A DNA stretch of 64,000 nucleotides from Allomyces macrogynus ATCC 38327 (lineage: Eukaryota; Blastocladiomycota; Blastocladiomycetes; Blastocladiales; Blastocladiaceae), in contig GG745346.1 of the NCBI GenBank assembly GCA_000151295.1, forward strand, positions 939,956 to 1,003,955. The letters are read 5' to 3'. The notes under the pieces were generated by a model, which saw only the letters and a program-made list of their open reading frames with translations, did not search any database and was not told the DNA's origin. Within the stretch, counting starts at the first letter, position 1; every line of letters begins with the position of its first letter. Both the position numbers and the translations under genes were made by a program. Shown in pieces: positions 22,715 through 35,300 of this stretch.

Positions 22715-25342
22715 GCGCGCGGGTCGGGTGGGACGGACGACCAAGGCTGGGACTGGTCGTGACGGTTGGACTTGAAGGGACTTGGATCGTGGAGAGCGGA
22801 TATCAGGGCTGGTTCCTGGCGTGCTCGGTCAATACATGTCAGTCATCTTGGTACATTCTCGGAGCGAGAAGTTGCTCTGAGTGAATCAACAAGTCCGGTC
22901 GCGCCAGGTCGCACCAGGCTGTGCGCGCTCTCCATTTTCCCTGTCTCTCTCTACGTCGCGAGAGCGCCGCTACAAATCAAGATCAGTAGAGGCCTAACCA
23001 GAAGAAGTATTTCACCTATTTGTCATCTTCACGGACGCGTGCCCAGCGCAGCCTTGTTGATTGACAGTGATGACTGTGACTACAAAGCGATTTCCGAAGT
23101 AAGAACAGGATTATTACAAGCAAACAATAAATGATCGACCCAAGTTCGTTCCATACCTGAATGCAAGCATTCAACTTCATGAATTTTGCGACCGACCATA
23201 CAGGTACAGGATTTGAAGCAGAGCTCCGCTTGAGCCTTGAAGCGTTGGATCAATCCACGATACGTCCATCCAACTCTCACGGTCAGAGGGGAAAGCATTT
23301 GGGAAATGTATCCCGAGTTTGCGGCCAACTCGTCGCGGACGTTCAAATTAACGCCAAATGACTGACTAAGTGCTCTGGATCAAGCTCATTTCTTGACCCA
23401 CGAGACTGATCCAGGCGCTGTATCCAATCCTCAACTCAACTGAAATGGAATGAAGCCGGCAACAGTTCGCCAACAGATTAGGCAGTGTACAGAATAACGA
23501 CGAAGAGATGAATTAAGCAACAGCAAAGCAGGTGTCAGAATGGACCTGGCTCCACACCGCACCCCTGGAAGAAGCGGGGCGGGCAAGATCCTCGATTGCG
23601 GCCGCCATGTCCCGAGAAGGACAAGAGCGACCACACGCCTCCCTTTTCAGAGCCGGTCCTGCGCGTCGTCGCCCACCGTATGTATTGGTGCCAGATGTTG
23701 TTGGGAAACAACAGACGGATACTGACTGAACTATCAGATCCTGAAGAGTAAAGTCGATGGGGACCAAGCATGGCGTGGGGACGGCGCGCATTTAGATGGT
23801 AGACGCATCTTTCACATGAGGGTTGCTGAGAGGTGGTGCCGGTGAGGCTGGTGGGTGCTGGTGCAATGGTTCTGAGCGCCGTTGATCTGCCCCTGCTCCG
23901 CCTTTCCCGACGTCCGGGTCTGTCCGAGTTGACGCGGCGGAAGTTTGATGCCGACCTGATGTCTGTCAGCCGAGCCGCGTGGCGACGGCCAAGCTTGGCT
24001 CGTACCAGATCACCACCATGTGGGGGCATGAATGACGACGGCGCGTGGGGCGCTGGACACGACCGCGCCGTGGGCAACGGAGGCCGTTGGGTGGAGAACA
24101 ACCGCACCGCACTGGGCACTTACATGGTGCCGGCGTGGGCGGGCGCGTCCGCGACTTGGAAAGGTGGGTGTCAGGTGGAGAAGAACGGTCCTGCATTTGA
24201 CATGATGGCAATGGCGTGAAAAGATACTTCCGCCACTTGGACGGCGCACAGAAGCTGCAGAAGAACAGAACGCAATGAACACAATGGTGCTGGTATGAAA
24301 GAACGCGCTATGACACGGACGGCGAGCGTCTCTGCCCACTGCCGCCATTGAACGCCAACACGTTGGCGTGAATCACGGCTTCTATCACGAAACCGACGGT
24401 AAGAACGGATGCGACCACGCCACAATGGGCAAGAGGAGACGATAAGAAAGAGGACGACTGCGATTTGGACGGCGGTTCAGCGTCAGCAGTCGGATCTGCT
24501 TCTCGTCAACAGCGCAAGAGTATGTGGGCTTGACAAGCGTCACTGGACCTGTCGCAAGGTGGAGAGTGTTGGGCTTGAAGATTCACACTAAGCCAAGCAT
24601 TTGAGGGCCGGCGCCACTCAGATCGTGCACAGCCCAAGTGCGCAGGTTCGCGTCTCGGTAACAACTGGCGCGTTTGATGGAAAAGGCCGTGGTATGCTTC
24701 CCGACCAGGACAAGGGCATTACGAGGCAGACCCGCGATGCGCAAGGGGTGGAGAGTGGAAGTACCATGACCTTCTCCATCGCGCAACCGGTGCGCCTGCG
24801 GCTGGAACGTAAACAGTCAGGTTCAACAAGCATGGCGCGGTCGTGGCGATGTGCGAGTTCTGGTCCAACGCAAACGTTGTATTCAGCTAACGTACAAGAC
24901 CACGAGCGCGGACGAACTCCGCACCCGCGTTGCCGACGACCAGGCGGGGCCGCACGCTGTGATGTGCAGCTGTGGCAGCGACCAACCAACCAGCGCAGCG
25001 GAGGCACCGGATTGGTGACCCACGCGTCGCCGGCAAACCGCACAGGATCTTACGGGTGGGAGGTGCAAAAGAAGAGAAGTGATATGAGATAGGCCGAGAT
25101 GCTGCACCATCCGCGTCTCTCCTCGGTTCGCCGGTTCCAGGACGGCCGTGATCACATTAATTACCAAAATGTTCACATCGTCCTTGCCCGAGCATCGCTT
25201 TCAGTGTATTCCGAGCCACGGCTAGTTCCGGAAGATGTGAATGGCAGAGCCCCGACTTATGGACAAAAAGGAAGGTATGAAAACATGATGGAGAACAAAC
25301 ATGGCGACCAGGAAGCAGAAAGAACCGAGCCCCTTGACCCGC
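22715..25342. other. 2.6-kb gene-free stretch
   Basis: No gene is supported. Base composition is visibly less GC-rich than in flanking genes, frames are short and none reads like a conserved protein. Candidates such as the minus-strand frames at 23080-23346 and 24618-25043 have mixed composition and no domain. No tRNA B box was found. It may hold 3' regions, decayed sequence or noncoding RNA that I cannot recognise. Confidence 0.5.
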
Positions 25343-27166
25343 TCAGGCGGCCTCGGCCGCCTTCCACACCGATGCGGACCCACCTGCAGCCGCCGCGACC
25401 GCCGCGTAGGCAGCACGCTGCTTCAAGAGCCGCACGAGGTTGGTCGCGGCAATCGTCTGCGTTTCCATGGTACTGAGCAGCCGCTCCATGCCGTTCAAGT
25501 AAAACAGGCCACCCGCAACCGTGTGTGCCGGCGCCGCGTCGTGCAAGACAATCTCCGGGTAGACCTCTTCGTCCTTGGCCCCAGGCGCTGTTGGGACCAT
25601 GATCGGGTACGCGTACCACTGGCGGCGCCAGATGTGGTCGACGCGGTTGAATAGGTACCCGAGGTTGGTGATCTCCTGCGACGACGGCGTCGGGTCGTCG
25701 AGCGGAACCGTCGAAAACACCTTGAACAGCCCGAGCCCGGGAGCCACGGATGAGAGATCGTGCAGTCGCCCAATACTGGCAATATGCGGCGTTGTGCGCA
25801 GCGTGAAGACATTGGCCGTAGTGGACGTGAACCCGCGGTCCGGATGCAGCGCGCCGACGACCATCGTGACGTGGATATGGTGGTACTCGCGCGGTTGGGC
25901 CGTGATATGCACGCCCTCGGGCAGATGTAGCGACGAGTAAACGTCAAGCGGGAGGGCGAGGACGACCGCGTCATACCCAGTCTTGTGCGCGCCGGTCGAC
26001 GTGGTCAGCGAGTAGGTGGACGTGGTCTCGTCAAAGTCGATGTGCGTGATACGCGTTCCGAGGTGCACGTTGGCCTTGGAGTTTTTGATGAGCGCTTCAA
26101 AGATGCGCTGGTTGCCCGCTAGAAAATGAGTGTTATCTCAAGTGAGCGATGGATCCAGTTGGCATCAATCTGAGGGCAGTGTACCGACAGTCGATGCTGT
26201 AGACAGGCCCATCCACAAATCCGACGAGCGCCGCGAGTGCGTGCACCTCGTCGATGCTGTGGCCGTAATTCGCGCGCGTGACGCCGTCAACCATTTCCCT
26301 GCGGAACGCGTCGTTGACAAAGTACCACCGCGACCCGGTGCGAAGGTATGACTCGGCGGTGACGGTGAGATACGGCGAGAGGTTGAGCTGCCGCGCCAAG
26401 TCGCCAATGGACGTGTAGGCAGGATGATCATCGTCGTAAATCTTGCCGAGCGCCGCGGCCGCTGCATTGGCCTCGCGACTCGTGGCCATGGGCGACGTCG
26501 TGTACCGCCATGCCGCGCGCGTCTTGCCGTCCACCGAGCTCGGATCGAACGCAAAGGAAATGGTGGTCCCATTCCAGACAAGCAAGTCACCTAGATCAGC
26601 CTCAGAACTGCCCTGCTTGGACGACGACAGGTTGAATTTGGCCGCCCACTGCACAAGATTTCGGTTTTCCTTGACGAAGATCGACGCGCCCCAATCGTGC
26701 GTGCCGAGCGACACGTTGGTGCGGTCGCCGAGAACGGGGACCACAAGCTCTTCACTCGCAACGCGACCACCGACGCGATTCTTGGCCTCGAACAGGTCAA
26801 TCTGCGCGTCGGCGGGCAGGTCGGCCAGGTGCGAGTACTGGTAGGCAAACGAGGACCCGCCGGGGCCAGCACCAATGATAGCGACGCGCTTGGGCAGGCG
26901 GGACTTGGGCACGGTGGACGCGTCCGGAGCAGCCGTGATGATCCATTGCGCGGAATCCACTGCAAGTGTGTACGACACGGTCAATCTTGAGGTGAACAGC
27001 GGCGCAATTGATTGCCAAACGAGCGCGACCGCGTACCGTCCCAGTTCTTGACGACGGCGTGCGTGTTCGACAGCTGCGCAGCGACCGAATGGACGTGGAA
27101 GACGGCTGTCACGAGGAGCACGGCCAAGAGCGGCCAGGCACCGCGAACGGCGGCACGAATGGGCAT
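25343..27166 (-). CDS. PCYOX1: Prenylcysteine oxidase (PCYOX1-like FAD enzyme)
   Basis: Exons 27166-27037, 26959-26189, 26118-25343 (introns 77 and 70 nt), 558 residues. The enzyme oxidatively cleaves the thioether of farnesyl- or geranylgeranyl-cysteine released by turnover of prenylated proteins, in lysosomal or secretory compartments. The N-terminus is a signal peptide (PLLAVLLVTAVFHVHSVAAQ). The FAD-binding Rossmann motif is KRVAIIGAGPGGSSFAYQY at about residue 65. Downstream blocks GASIFVKENRNLVQWA and GNQRIFEALIKNSKANVHLG fit the family's substrate/FAD domain, and the late segment AGGLFYLNGMERLLSTMETQ fits its C-terminus. An in-frame ATG seven codons upstream (27187) is an alternative start. 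It could instead be another flavin amine oxidase-like oxidoreductase, but domain order favours PCYOX. Confidence 0.85.
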
Positions 27167-27187
27167 GGCGGTACTGGTGGTTGACAC

Positions 27188-27774
27188 GGCTTGCGGGGTG
27201 CAGGTCCTTGTATTACAGATATCGATCTCGTGCTGCTGGCGACGTTTCTAGCGCGATGGTCGAAGCAAAGCTGGCGGTGGTGGTTGACAAAGAAGAACAG
27301 AACCAACGCGTAGAACCGCATGGGTCTGGCGCGACACGTGGTCGGCACGCGCGCTCTTGAACGTGTCTCCCGGCTTTTTGCTGCGCGCAGCCAGTGGAGT
27401 GCGAGACGCGTCGTGTTCGCTGCTCTGCCTTTGTCGCCGCGCTTGGCGGCGGGCGACGCGCGCTGGCACGAGCCCCCCTGGCCGCGCGCATCTCTTTGCC
27501 GGCACCGTGTCCCTGTCGGTCGCTATGCTCACGCGTCGCACGGTCGGTCGATGTTGCGCTTTCCGCCCTGTCCGCGATCCCTCGCGCCAGGATCGCCTCG
27601 GTCCTCTCGCTCCTCCCTCGAGCTCCTGCTCTCAAACTTTCCTCGACCGACCACCGGCTGCCGCCGACCATTTCTCACTGTTCATTCAACCTCTCTCTTT
27701 CTCTCTCCACTGCTCTCCAACAACAACTGCCACGATCATCTCATCAACACCATCGCACAAACCAAGCTTGAACC
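27188..27774. other. Divergent promoter region
   Basis: No gene is seen between the divergent PCYOX1 and GH19/CBM19-like genes. The right side (27640-27770) is CT-rich with CAACAAC repeats just before the ATG, typical of a 5' UTR here. Confidence 0.5.
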
Positions 27775-29321
27775 ATGGCTCCGCCTCCTCTCACCACGAA
27801 AGACGCATCTACGGTCGGTGTCGCGCCGCGCCGGCGTCGGACGCCGCCGACTCGGGCACCAGTCGCGCCTTCTCTCCTTTCGACCGCAGTCCTCGCCACG
27901 CTCGTCATTGTTCTCGCGTCAACTCCTCAGTTGCTGGCCATGCCCGTTGTCGACCCGGATTCGGGCTCCGGCTCTGCCGCGGGCACCTCGACGACGTGCG
28001 TGGTCGCGACCTCGGTCTACACGTCCATCTACGCATCGACCAACGCCGCGCAGTTTCCGCTGATTGGCGCAGCCGCGGCCGAGTTTGGCATGTGTACGAA
28101 CGCGCGGTTCGCCGTATTTGCGGCGACCATCTCGCACGAGACGGCGCGCTTGACGATTTTCCAGCAGGTACGCACAGCTTTCTCCATGTGATCGGTGCGA
28201 ATTGGTTGAAGTATGCTGTTATCGAACGTTGATTCTCGTTGCAACGTGTAGCCGGCCGACGGCGGCGCCGGCGCGATCCACGCGATCCCGGCCAATTGGC
28301 CCTACATCTTCTCGGGCCTTGGGCTCGTCTACACGCAGTCCGAGGACGCGAACCGCCGCGTCATGCTTGACCCGAACGTCATGTACCGCGCGGCCGCGTG
28401 GTGGTTTGACCAAGGCGCAGCAATCATTTTCGGGTCAAGGTGCGCAGGCATGAAGACGTGGGCCGATCAGTTTGACACGACCCAGCCGCTCAATGTCGGC
28501 AACAACCGCAACATCAACAGCAACATCAACTCGTGCATCTTGTACGTTGTCTCGTACCCGAGGTGTGGTGGGGAAGTACGCGGCGCGACTCTTAACCCGT
28601 TCCCGCACTTCCACGTAGCGGCGGCGGCACCGACCCGGGCGCCAACCAGCGGTTTGAGCTCGTCAACACGGCCTTCCAGGCGCTGCGCGCATCGGGCGGC
28701 GCGACTTTGCAGCCCGGGTCGACAACGGGCAGTCCCAAACCGCCCTCATCGGAGCCGCCCATCTTCACGCAGGGCGTCCCCTCGGCAACATGCCCCGCGG
28801 CCGTCACGACCACGGTCACGGTCCCAGGCGCCGCACGCACTGTGACGGTCACGTCGAGCGTGCCTGTCCCCACGACGATCCGCGTCCCGTCGGGCCCCGC
28901 CGCGACCTCCACGGTCACGAGAACTGTGACGCGCACCATTCAGCCGACCGAGGCGCCCGCTTCCACTCGCACGATCACGGCCACGGTCACGCGCACGGTC
29001 CCTAGCGCCGGGGCCACGGCGATTGTGACGCGCACGGTCACGGCGCCCGCGGCGCGACCGGATGCGACGATCCAGTCGGTGGAGACGCCGACCTCGCCCG
29101 ACACAAGATACGCGACGACGACGCCGACGCCGACGCTCTTACCGACTACGGCGCCCGCGATTGCGCTCGCGTGCACGGACGCGATTCTTGGGGACATGGA
29201 GTGCGCCGAAAGCGGGACCGTGATCCAGCAGTGTGTCTGGGGGAAGTGGGTGCCGTTTGCGGTACCGCCCGGGACGCAGTGCTCGGTGGTCATGGGCGAG
29301 GCGCTCATTGTGCACAAGTGA
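27775..29321 (+). CDS. Secreted GH19/lysozyme-like protein with C-terminal CBM19-type chitin-binding module
   Basis: Exons 27775-28167, 28252-28541, 28619-29321 (introns 84 and 77 nt), 461 residues. After a basic N-terminus, a hydrophobic segment (about residues 33-55) acts as signal peptide or anchor. The globular part (about 60-260) has features of GH19 chitinases and related lysozyme-fold enzymes: an early His-Glu (ATISHETARL), AAAWWFDQGAAIIFGSR, and a late Gly-rich segment restored by splicing (SCIFGGGTDPGANQRFELVN). A Thr/Val/Pro-rich linker of ~150 residues with repeats of TVTRTV follows. The C-terminal ~40 residues fit CBM19: spaced Cys in GDMECAESGTVIQQCVWGKW, then PPGTQCS. Likely role: chitin or cell-wall binding and hydrolysis. 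The catalytic family is a fold-level inference; the chitin-binding call is stronger. Confidence 0.7.
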
Positions 29322-29732
29322 GCGACGGAAGGACTGAAACGGACTGGAATGAGCGAGCGCGACTTGTCGGATCTGCTTTTGATTGGCCTCTTCGATCTCT
29401 CACCTGCCCCTCCCCGCCCTCCCCGAGCGCGACTCGGATCTGATTTTGATCGCCTGCCTATCCTCACTCTTGTTGTTCTCCTCCCTCCCGGGCCTCTCCA
29501 CCTGATTGCACTAGCTCCGCCCTTGACTTCCCTCCTCCTCGGCATTTCGTTTTGCGAACCGTGCTGTAACGCTTTCTTGTCATCAATCTTTGAATATCAT
29601 CGCCATCTTCTTTGGCACACGGACGACTCGGAGTGTTCCCACTCAGGAGCGGTGGCCTCGAAGCGTAGGGAAACGACTGCACGACAAAGGACGACCCATA
29701 ACCATGTGAACCATGTGCATCATTCCGCTCCA
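29322..29732. other. Convergent intergenic region
   Basis: No gene is seen; it carries the 3' ends of the converging secreted-protein and alpha/beta-hydrolase genes. Confidence 0.5.
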
Positions 29733-31785
29733 TCACCCCGCAAATCCCGCCCCCACATTCCTCTGCGCGACCCGCGCGACCACCACCTCATCCAATGCAT
29801 GCGCCAGCCGCACCGGCTCGTCCTCGGCCAAGTAATGTCCGGCACCCTCAAACACGCGCAACGGCGCATCGCACAGATCGGCCCACCACTTGCCCAGCTC
29901 CACGGGCCACATCCTGTCGTTCCGACCCCACATGACGGTCACTTTCGTCCCGGTACTCGCACTCGCCCACTCGCGCAACGCCAGTTTGGCCGCGTCCATT
30001 TCCAACGCCGTCTCGCGATCCAGCACGTGTGCGACCCGTGCCAACCGCGCGGCCCACCTCTCCCCGGTCGTCAGGGGCGCCGGATCGAGCCCTTTACTCG
30101 CGGCAGTGCCTGGCGCAAAAACGGCGGCAACGCGCTCGACGGGGACTTCCCCAATCACGGGCACCGGGAAGTGGAGCGGAGACGCGAGTGGGGCCACGGG
30201 GAACGCCGACCCTCCCGTGTACGGAGTATCATATCCCGCCACAGTGGTGCTGGTGCGGGTACATGACCCGGCGGCGACGCGCGACGGGCGCGGGACCCAG
30301 CTCGCCAAACCGCCGTGCAGCGCGACGGCCGTGCGGCAAATAGAGGCGGTCGTGGCGGCAAGCAGGGCGGGTGCCTGGTCGGCCGCCGGGATTGCGTCGC
30401 GATGCGGGGGGGCGTAGCCCGAGAGGATCGTGAGCCCGGCGGTGCCCATGGACACGGCGGGGGATTCCTTGATCGCAAGCACGACGACGGCCGCGGACAT
30501 GCCCTGTGTGACGACGAAGACGGGCGAGGCGATGATGGGGATGGCCGACGGTGGGGCGCCGGGTGCAGAGGGCGGTTGTGGGACGAGCGGGTGCAGGACC
30601 GACGTGAAGAATTCAATGAGCGTGGAGACGTAGAGGCCGAGCGTGACGGAGGACGGTTGCATAGGCTTGTCGCTACATTATTTCGCGCGGAACACGTCAG
30701 ATCAACATTCGACACGGCTCATGGAAGCATCAGCGGAATGTGCGCACCTCTTCCCGTGGCCTACAAAGAATGAGGAACGAAGTGAATGAATCACAACTCG
30801 TCAGTGCCAAGAGAAGCCGAGCCAACTCCAAGGAAAATCACGAACCCGGAAAATCAATCGCAATCACGCGGTACCCCAAGTCAAGCAAAATCGGAATAAT
30901 CTTGCGGTAGTGGTACGACCACGCCAGCGCGCCATGGAGCAATATCATCGTGCTCCCGTTGCGTATGCGCCGTACCCCCGGCGCCGCGCCCACCTCAATC
31001 GGATCGACATCAATGTAATGCACGCGCAACCCATTCGGCAGCGTAAAGTACCGATCCGGGTACTGAAAATCAGCGAGCGACGCAAACACCGACGCGGGCG
31101 TCCGCACAATGGCGAGCGGCGCAACATCCGGCAACGCCGTGGCAGTGGCCGTCGACCCGCTGTGCGCCGAGGACATGGACACCTGGCTCGACGCCGTCCC
31201 GGACCCACGCCGTGTCCGGTGCTGCGGGTGCGTCATGATCGCGGGTAACGGCGAGTTCCACAGGTCGCGCAGCTTGCGCTTGTACTTGTCGGCACGGCCG
31301 GGCAGCGTCGACGACGTGTCGCTGCTGTAGTCGGCCGACATGCTCGGCCGCATCCCAATCCACGCGGCTGTTCCGGGCTCGAGCAGGTCCGACGCGGGGG
31401 CAGCGAGCGGGAGCGAGTCCATGCTGCCCGCAGTGGTTCGGCGCAGGCCCGTGGCACTTGCGATACTGCTGCCGTCGCTGGTCACGGACGTGACGCGCGA
31501 CCGGCGTGCTGGTCGGGATGTCACAGGCGAAATGGGGCCCGCGGCTGTCGTAGCATCGCTGTGCTGACGCGACCGGGGCGGGAACGCGCCGCTGGTCACA
31601 TTCTCGACGGTAATGACGGGCGAGCGCGGCGCCTTGGGCGCGTGCCGGTACCATTGCCGCACGGCGAGAATGGCTCGTAGCGTTGCCAGGATCGGCAGCA
31701 ATATGGCGAGCGTGATGAGCTGCACCGTGCGGTGCTGCAAAACGAAGCGGATCACGAGCGCGGAAACGTCTTCGAGTGTCACCAT
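29733..31785 (-). CDS. Membrane-anchored alpha/beta hydrolase with a 13-nt microexon
   Basis: Exons 31785-30846, 30760-30748 (13 nt) and 30672-29733, 630 residues. A single N-terminal membrane helix (VQLITLAILLPILATLRAIL) is followed by a ~170-residue Ser/Thr-rich disordered region and then the fold: substrate-entry strand FTLPNGLRVHYIDV, oxyanion loop STMILLHGALAW, and the spliced DFPGHGKSDKP. The nucleophile elbow is QGMSAAVV (Ser), less canonical than GxSxG. Asp is in VTVMWGRNDRMWPVE and His in FEGAGHYLAEDEP. Splicing through the microexon rebuilds the family's PGxGxSDKP motif exactly, which validates it; introns are 85 and 75 nt. The relatives are epoxide hydrolase/haloalkane dehalogenase-like or lipid hydrolases; the substrate is unknown. 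Confidence 0.85.
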
Positions 31786-32399
31786 GTTGAAAAACGCGTG
31801 AGATCAGAGACGGGTATCACTTGGTAGACGGGAGCAAACTGCTGGAGAGCACGACGGGTCGGTTGGCACCCGAGCAAGGAGCTGCAGCCCCACAGTCGAA
31901 AGCGAGCGGGTCCAAGGCGCGCTGAGATGCTGCGACAATGTCTCGGCGGCAAGAAGACGATTGCAGCCAGTTGATCCTCGTTTCGTTTGTGGTTGCTGGT
32001 TGAAGAAGGGATCGGCAGTGTCGTTGCTCGTTTTCCACGGTCCGCACCGTCGGGCGAACGGATGACAGGCAAAGCCAGGTTATTTACCCAGCGTTTGGTG
32101 AGGTTGTCGATCTGTGGGAGTATGGCACAGCAGCACGTCCTCCGCGGTCAACCGCAAAGAGCAACGTCCATGAAAAGGACGTGCGATAGTATGAGGGCGA
32201 AATGAGGACGGCCCGAGTCGCCAGCACGCAAGTTGATTCACGACGAGGGCCTGAAGGTTATCCGCCGCGTGGATGCGAGGAAGCGCTAGCAAATAACAGA
32301 ACATCAACAATTCATTCTGCCTCGATGTGGCTCGTCGACCCAAGTAACGTCAGTCTCGTCCCCGTCACGTCAGTCCGCGTCTCCCTACAGCCCAACCAT
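31786..32399. other. Intergenic region upstream of the hydrolase and downstream of ODAD2
   Basis: No gene is seen. It should hold the hydrolase promoter (left side) and the ODAD2 3' UTR (right side). Confidence 0.5.
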
Positions 32400-35300
32400 T
32401 CACTTGCGACGGGCCTTTTCCGAAGCCAAAGCCAACCTAAGCACGAGCCCCTCGTGAGTTGAATGGACACCGCAAACGACGCTCGCGAGAGACACAACGT
32501 ACCGCCGAATGTTGCCAATCGTTCCGGCCGCAGCCTCCTGAAGGACCGTGTCAGACGACCCGACCATACTCAGCAGGAGCTGCACGACCCCATGCTCGTG
32601 CATAGTCACGCAATTGTCGGCTATACGAAATAACCCCGGCGTCAGTTCCCGGTCCAGACCACGCAAACAAAACCGAGAGTGAAACGTACGATCCATGCTC
32701 AGCTGATGCAGCGCGCGCGCCGTACTGCGGTGCACCTCCGGGTCAGGGCTCTTGAGGTATTTGACGAGCGGCGCGACCGCGTGGGCCGACCCAAACGCGA
32801 TGCGGTTGTTGCCCCAGTGGCAGCACCGCGCGATTGCCTCGCTCAAGTGCTTGCGCAGGCGATCGTGCCGCGTCGTCGTAAGCTTGGCGAGCATCGGCAC
32901 GACGCCGTGGTCCGTGATCACGGCCAAGTTCTCCTCGTCCTTGGAAATGTTGGCGATCGCCGCGCACACGGACGCGAGCACCTCGGTGTTGTCCGACTTG
33001 AGCAGGGAGACGATCAACTCGAGACCGCCGACAAATGAGCGGACCATTTCGCCAGCGTCCTTGGCTGGTGAAGAAAAGAGAAAATGTCAGCCGTCGAGGA
33101 CTTTTTCCAAGTTCCGCTCAATCGAAAGCGGAACGTACCGTTTTCAATGCACGGGCAAATGGCCCACGCCGCCGACGCCTGCACGGCCGGGTTGGGCGAC
33201 TTGAGCAGCGACCACAGCAGCCGCACACCGTCGAGCCGATCAATGATCGACATGCTGTCGGCTACAATCCCAAGTCAAATCGTCAGCACGACATCGTAAC
33301 CCGAGTGCGACGTGAAAGAGAAAAACGTGCCATCTAGCGCTGACGCGCCAATCGCTGTCGTGACATTGACGAGCAGCGCCTGGTTGGTCCCCTTGAGCAG
33401 CCCCACAAGCGGCGTGATCCCACCGCTCTCGCGAATCGCCTGGCGGCCCTCGGGCGCCTTTGCGCACGCCGCGAGTGCACCGACCACGTTGACGAGCACA
33501 TCTTCGGGTTGGTTATCGATCAGCCCAACGAGTTTCTTGATCGTGTTGAGCTTGTTGAACGCATCGACATTGGCAATGTCCTGCGCCGTCTTCCAGATGG
33601 CGCCCGTCGCCGCGGCTAGGAGCTCCTTGTTGCCCGTGTTGTCGAGCAGGGCAATCAAAGGCGTTAGCCCGTTGAACTGGCGCACGAGCGTGCGCGTCTC
33701 AGCGTCCTCGGCGCACTTGAATATGGCCGACGCCGAGTGCGCCTGCAGCTTCTCGTTCTTGCTCGCGAGATTGTCGACGAGAAACTTGATCATGCCACTC
33801 GACCGAATGGCGATGCGGTATTGCTCTAGAAAATCGCGCGCGAGTCAGCGGTCACGAAGCAATACCGTTTCGGGACCACAAACGGGACATACCGTCGGAT
33901 GCGCACTCCTGGAGAATGCCGACAACGGGGATCAGCAGCTTCTCGTTAGGGCTTTTGAGGAGGTTGGCGAGGAGCGGAATCGAGCCGGCGACGCGAATCG
34001 CCTCCTTGTTTTTCTCTGAAAGCACAAGGTTCAGTCAGTCAGCCCGCGCCGAGAGAAACCGTGAGAGCGAGGAGACAACATACGCGACTTGCTGCAAGTA
34101 CTCAATGCCAGCGCCCCACTGATCGCGATCCGCTCGCCGTCGGGGTTGGCCGGGTCCGTGACGAGCAGCCGCACAAGGCTCCGGATGCCGCCGTACTTGC
34201 GCACCATCCGACGGTTCTTGGCTACACGACGTTGAGCACAAGTCGTGGTCAATCGCGAGCCCTCCCACCACGGCGTGCGGAGCAAAGACACGGAAACGAA
34301 CCGTATTTCGCGCAGTTGGCAATCGTCTCGGCGGCCAGACACTTGACCTCGACATGGTGGTCCTGCAAGAGGTCGACGAGCGGCCGCATACCGTCCAGTT
34401 CCGAGATGGCCTTGCGGATCACGACTAGAAGGCAGGTCGATGCGATGAGGACGACCGAACAGTGTTCGAGCGGATACGAGGGAGGGGAGACGCACAGTTG
34501 TTCGAGATGTTGTTCAAAATGGACAGCGACCCAATCTTGCACTTGGGGTCGTCGGTGTCGAGCAAGTTGACGAGAATCTCGAGCCCGCCCACGTTGCGAA
34601 TCGCAAGCTGGTTGTTTTCTAAGGTTGCGTTGAGCATGATTACAATCTAGCACGACATACACCTGTCGAAACCGCGCGCACCCGTACCGTTGAGCAGATC
34701 GTAGTCACGCAGCGAGCAAATGGCAATGATGGTTGCCGTCTGGTTGCCGGCCTTGAGATACTTGACCAGCTTTTGGATTTGCCACTGCTCGGGCGGCACC
34801 TCGGCTACAGGCGAGAAGCGTTCGATGTCAGCCACAGCTTCGCCCAAGAGCGTTCGCGCGAGCAGCGTCGGGCGTACAATCTTGCCGCTTGTCCTGCATT
34901 TCCTCCTCGCTCGTGTCGTGCGACTCGTCGCCCGAGTCCTCCATGTACATTCGCGTGGCCCGGCCCTTGAGCGGCGATCGTGGCGACGCGGGCGATCGCG
35001 GCGACTAAATGACAAAATGTCGTATGAGATTCGGGTCACGCGAAAACGACGAGTGACGCGGAGACAGCCATACCTTGCGCACAGGTGACGGTTCGCGCTT
35101 CTTTTTGCGAATCTCGGCACCCTTGTCAGGCGTGATTTGCCTAGAACAGTGGAAACAGGGCGGGTGAGTGGGAGTCAAAACGACCAACGGGAGCAGCACA
35201 ACATACTTCCACTTATTGGACGGCTCGGCGGGTTTGGTGTTGTTGGCGGCGGCCTTCTTTTCCGTTTTCCTGTCGTCTCGGAGGATGAGCTTAGGAAGAT

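Noticed and set aside
24618..25043. 141-codon minus-strand frame in the gene-free stretch
   Set aside because: Mixed composition, many Cys/Trp/Arg without pattern, no splice partners and no recognisable domain.
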